From contig NZ_CABQJR010000038.1 of the NCBI RefSeq assembly GCF_902464545.1, positions 1 through 15,591 of the forward strand: a stretch of 15,591 nt of DNA, written 5' to 3'. The DNA is from an uncultured Senegalimassilia sp. Lineage in GTDB: Bacteria > Actinomycetota > Coriobacteriia > Coriobacteriales > Eggerthellaceae. A model generated the notes under the pieces. The model was given only the letters and a program-made list of their open reading frames with translations. It did not search any database and had not been told where the DNA came from. Shown one piece after another: positions 15,301-15,591 of this stretch (within the stretch, counting starts at the first letter, position 1; each line of letters begins with the position of its first letter). The position numbers were made by a program, and so were the translations under genes.

Positions 15301-15441
15301 AACCCAAGCGCCGAATGCGGCAACCGTCACGCCCATAAGCGAGCAGCCGCTATCTGCGGCCCGTTTCCTATACGCCACTGCCCGATCGGTATCCGGCAGC
15401 AGCACCACATCATATGCAATAGAAGTATCCATGCCCGACAT
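12325..15441 (-). CDS. addB: AddB-like PD-(D/E)XK nuclease subunit with iron-sulfur cluster
   Basis: Partner of AddA in double-strand break resection. It has 1038 residues, somewhat shorter than common Firmicutes AddB (about 1150). The C-terminal nuclease has H785 (GDFAHNAL), GTADRIDVDG (893-902, D896 or D899) and IIDYKG with D910 and K912. Four cysteines fit the AddB [4Fe-4S] 'iron staple': C756 (LECPYKWFA) and C1025, C1028, C1033 (CKWCPVSSC). The N-terminal half is a degenerate helicase-like region: I see no Walker A where AddB proteins often have GxxGxGK(S/T). Residues about 74-150 and 290-345 are low-complexity Gly/Ala/Ser/Asp inserts, the first with a 15-residue duplication. The ATG at 15441 follows GGGGGTG by 7 bases; the frame is also open upstream to 15474. 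The stop lies 2 bases before addA. Assignment as AddB rests on the Fe-S pattern and linkage to addA. Confidence 0.88.
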   Translation of the reverse strand: MSGMDTSIAYDVVLLPDTDRAVAYRKRAADSGCSLMGVTVAAFGAWVRDLWELYGDGRTFISRLEREALLRAACEGPAEGGCVDPKSGKRAQLDGASGRCELAEAGDVRDGSGRCESAEGRIADDGVASAGAGETGALGLDRVAAACVAAGAGLPAFDAAVRDAQRGVPAGAGALEGVTCAEVPVLRMIGGYLDRLAQLGMIEPGQALALLPELLPQRPLRVLLEDAAPLTPGQEAFFSACPWMDVEVRAASGSQGPVRAPEGVRVRFAFPSGQYAWPALLADIVRDTLGAGADRGRASASVGAPASAAVPIAAAVPAADDYVASDGEDAFGGADGCRVGQSTGTQAAAVVIAAKDPAALFGRVAPALVCQGHVVALRGRRRFVDTAFGRAICSLRRFLDDGQAGGASHIEGYGDIAATDVERWDRADLADWALSPFSGMTKKAAFKLDADMRADRTARRSDLCARLRGDNPMFAAMERLALQLDDQAAAELEAAVRRMTNRSEAWRAEQLAALRALQRAAGAAKLAGLGADAAFGQVQRLKVNVSRVVAPRGCDGAALGAPDVLMTDQNTAASLGSGSCRVLVAADLTSTAYPAADPEDASRVLLEHLDVKRADSALARMRRAFFAFEHAATDQLILERCLNDSSADPTYPCVVLEEFVDCYRDDPTATEDIDNPYSLPERLQDGMLLRGEDALCSNDALSDVPAPEAARIEPPLTGAVSSEVRSLVVLPRVLQGGQVLDEPCLSPSQIESYLECPYKWFAQRRLRLDDLDEGFGPLEMGDFAHNALHSFYKHMSEDLGEAKVTPQLLPQARKLMADVLARHKALQPHLRQSENRLIPTSQVEHRELAELERKLVDYLDFEAELLPTFAPKYLEYDVACGGAVDYAGHKLLGTADRIDVDGEGRCAIIDYKGSISGSYALGVREEGRLGKVQALIYAQVVRRTLGLEPVGALYVCYGRRKMISGAYDGRVIENAHLPNMRHKDCMCADRPFADVLDETEEAVAAALDRMLAGDIRPRPETPEACKWCPVSSCSERRG
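15086..15154. repeat. In-frame 24-bp repeat within addB
   Basis: Positions 15086-15109 and 15131-15154 are the same 24-mer with one mismatch. The offset of 45 bases equals 15 codons, so the reading frame is kept. The translated copies read SGRCELAE and SGRCESAE in a disordered-looking linker. This looks like a recent internal duplication. Confidence 0.7.
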
Positions 15442-15467
15442 TCTAGCGCACCCCCTGAGCGCCTCCG

Positions 15468-15483
15468 GTCCCATACATGGGAC
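15468..15483. promoter_or_regulatory. 16-bp palindrome upstream of addB
   Basis: GTCCCAT-AC-ATGGGAC: perfect 7-bp arms with a 2-base centre, 26 bases before the addB start. Its size and place suit an operator for a dimeric regulator. It does not match the SOS boxes I know of from Firmicutes (CGAACNNNNGTTCG-like) or Actinobacteria (TCGAACNNNNGTTCGA-like). Confidence 0.4.
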
Positions 15484-15543
15484 TTACCCGAAGTTTCGCC
15501 GCCCCATCGCCGCAACTCAACCCGCACCGCCCCCGCAATCAGG

Positions 15544-15564
15544 ACCACCCGCATAGCGGGTGGT
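15544..15564. repeat. 9-bp-stem hairpin at the right edge
   Basis: ACCACCCGC (15544-15552) and GCGGGTGGT (15556-15564) form a perfect stem around ATA, followed by TTGCTCTTA. On the plus strand this is terminator-like, yet no plus-strand gene precedes it. On the minus strand it would lie in an addB leader. It could also be the subterminal palindrome of an IS200/IS605-type element starting here: an ATG at 15585 with TTAGGG upstream opens on the plus strand and leaves the window after 7 bases. Confidence 0.55.
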
Positions 15565-15591
15565 TTGCTCTTAGGGTATAACCCATGGAAG

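Overview
The window looks like chromosomal DNA from a high-GC anaerobe. By protein resemblance I would place it among gut Actinobacteria of the Coriobacteriia, such as Eggerthellaceae. This rests on recalled similarity of the proteins (AddAB, a TatD-linked radical SAM protein, zinc-ribbon/VWA/YARHG and PAP2 proteins) and on the GC-rich third codon positions. It is an inference, not a database result. Most of the sequence is ordinary, tightly packed housekeeping and accessory coding. No CRISPR array, tRNA, rRNA or intact transposase gene was seen.

Layout, left to right. Positions 1-1527 (minus strand) hold the possible start of a truncated gene and a sodium:neurotransmitter-symporter-family transporter. 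Positions 1528-2051 are a gene-poor spacer of about 520 bp, rich in repeats: a perfect 25-bp inverted repeat, a degenerate third copy, and a 23-bp direct repeat, arranged like a REP-type palindromic cluster. Positions 2052-3677 (plus strand) hold a pyridoxamine/pyridoxal kinase and a TatD-linked radical SAM protein, closed by a perfect 14-bp terminator hairpin. Positions 3773-6169 (minus strand) are a probable two-gene surface operon: a lipoprotein N-acetylmuramoyl-L-alanine amidase followed by a membrane protein with zinc-ribbon, VWA and YARHG domains. Positions 6420-8194 (plus strand) hold a YbjQ/UPF0145 protein, a Nudix hydrolase and a PAP2 membrane phosphatase, ending in a strong hairpin terminator.

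Positions 8320-15441 (minus strand) form one tight operon. AddB-like nuclease is followed after 2 bp by AddA helicase-nuclease, and then after 19 bp by a small ArsC/Spx-fold protein. AddA and AddB together should resect double-strand breaks for RecA-dependent repair. AddB keeps its nuclease and iron-sulfur cysteines but has no visible N-terminal ATP-binding loop. The ArsC-like protein has serine where the family has its reactive cysteine. The right edge (15544-15591) has a strong hairpin followed by an ATG, which might be the left end of an IS200/IS605-like element continuing outside the window.

The items most worth a second look are the repeat cluster at 1715-1947, the cysteine-less ArsC-like protein tied to addAB, the VWA-YARHG/amidase pair, and the hairpin and palindrome upstream of addB. 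No clearly new defence or mobile system was found.
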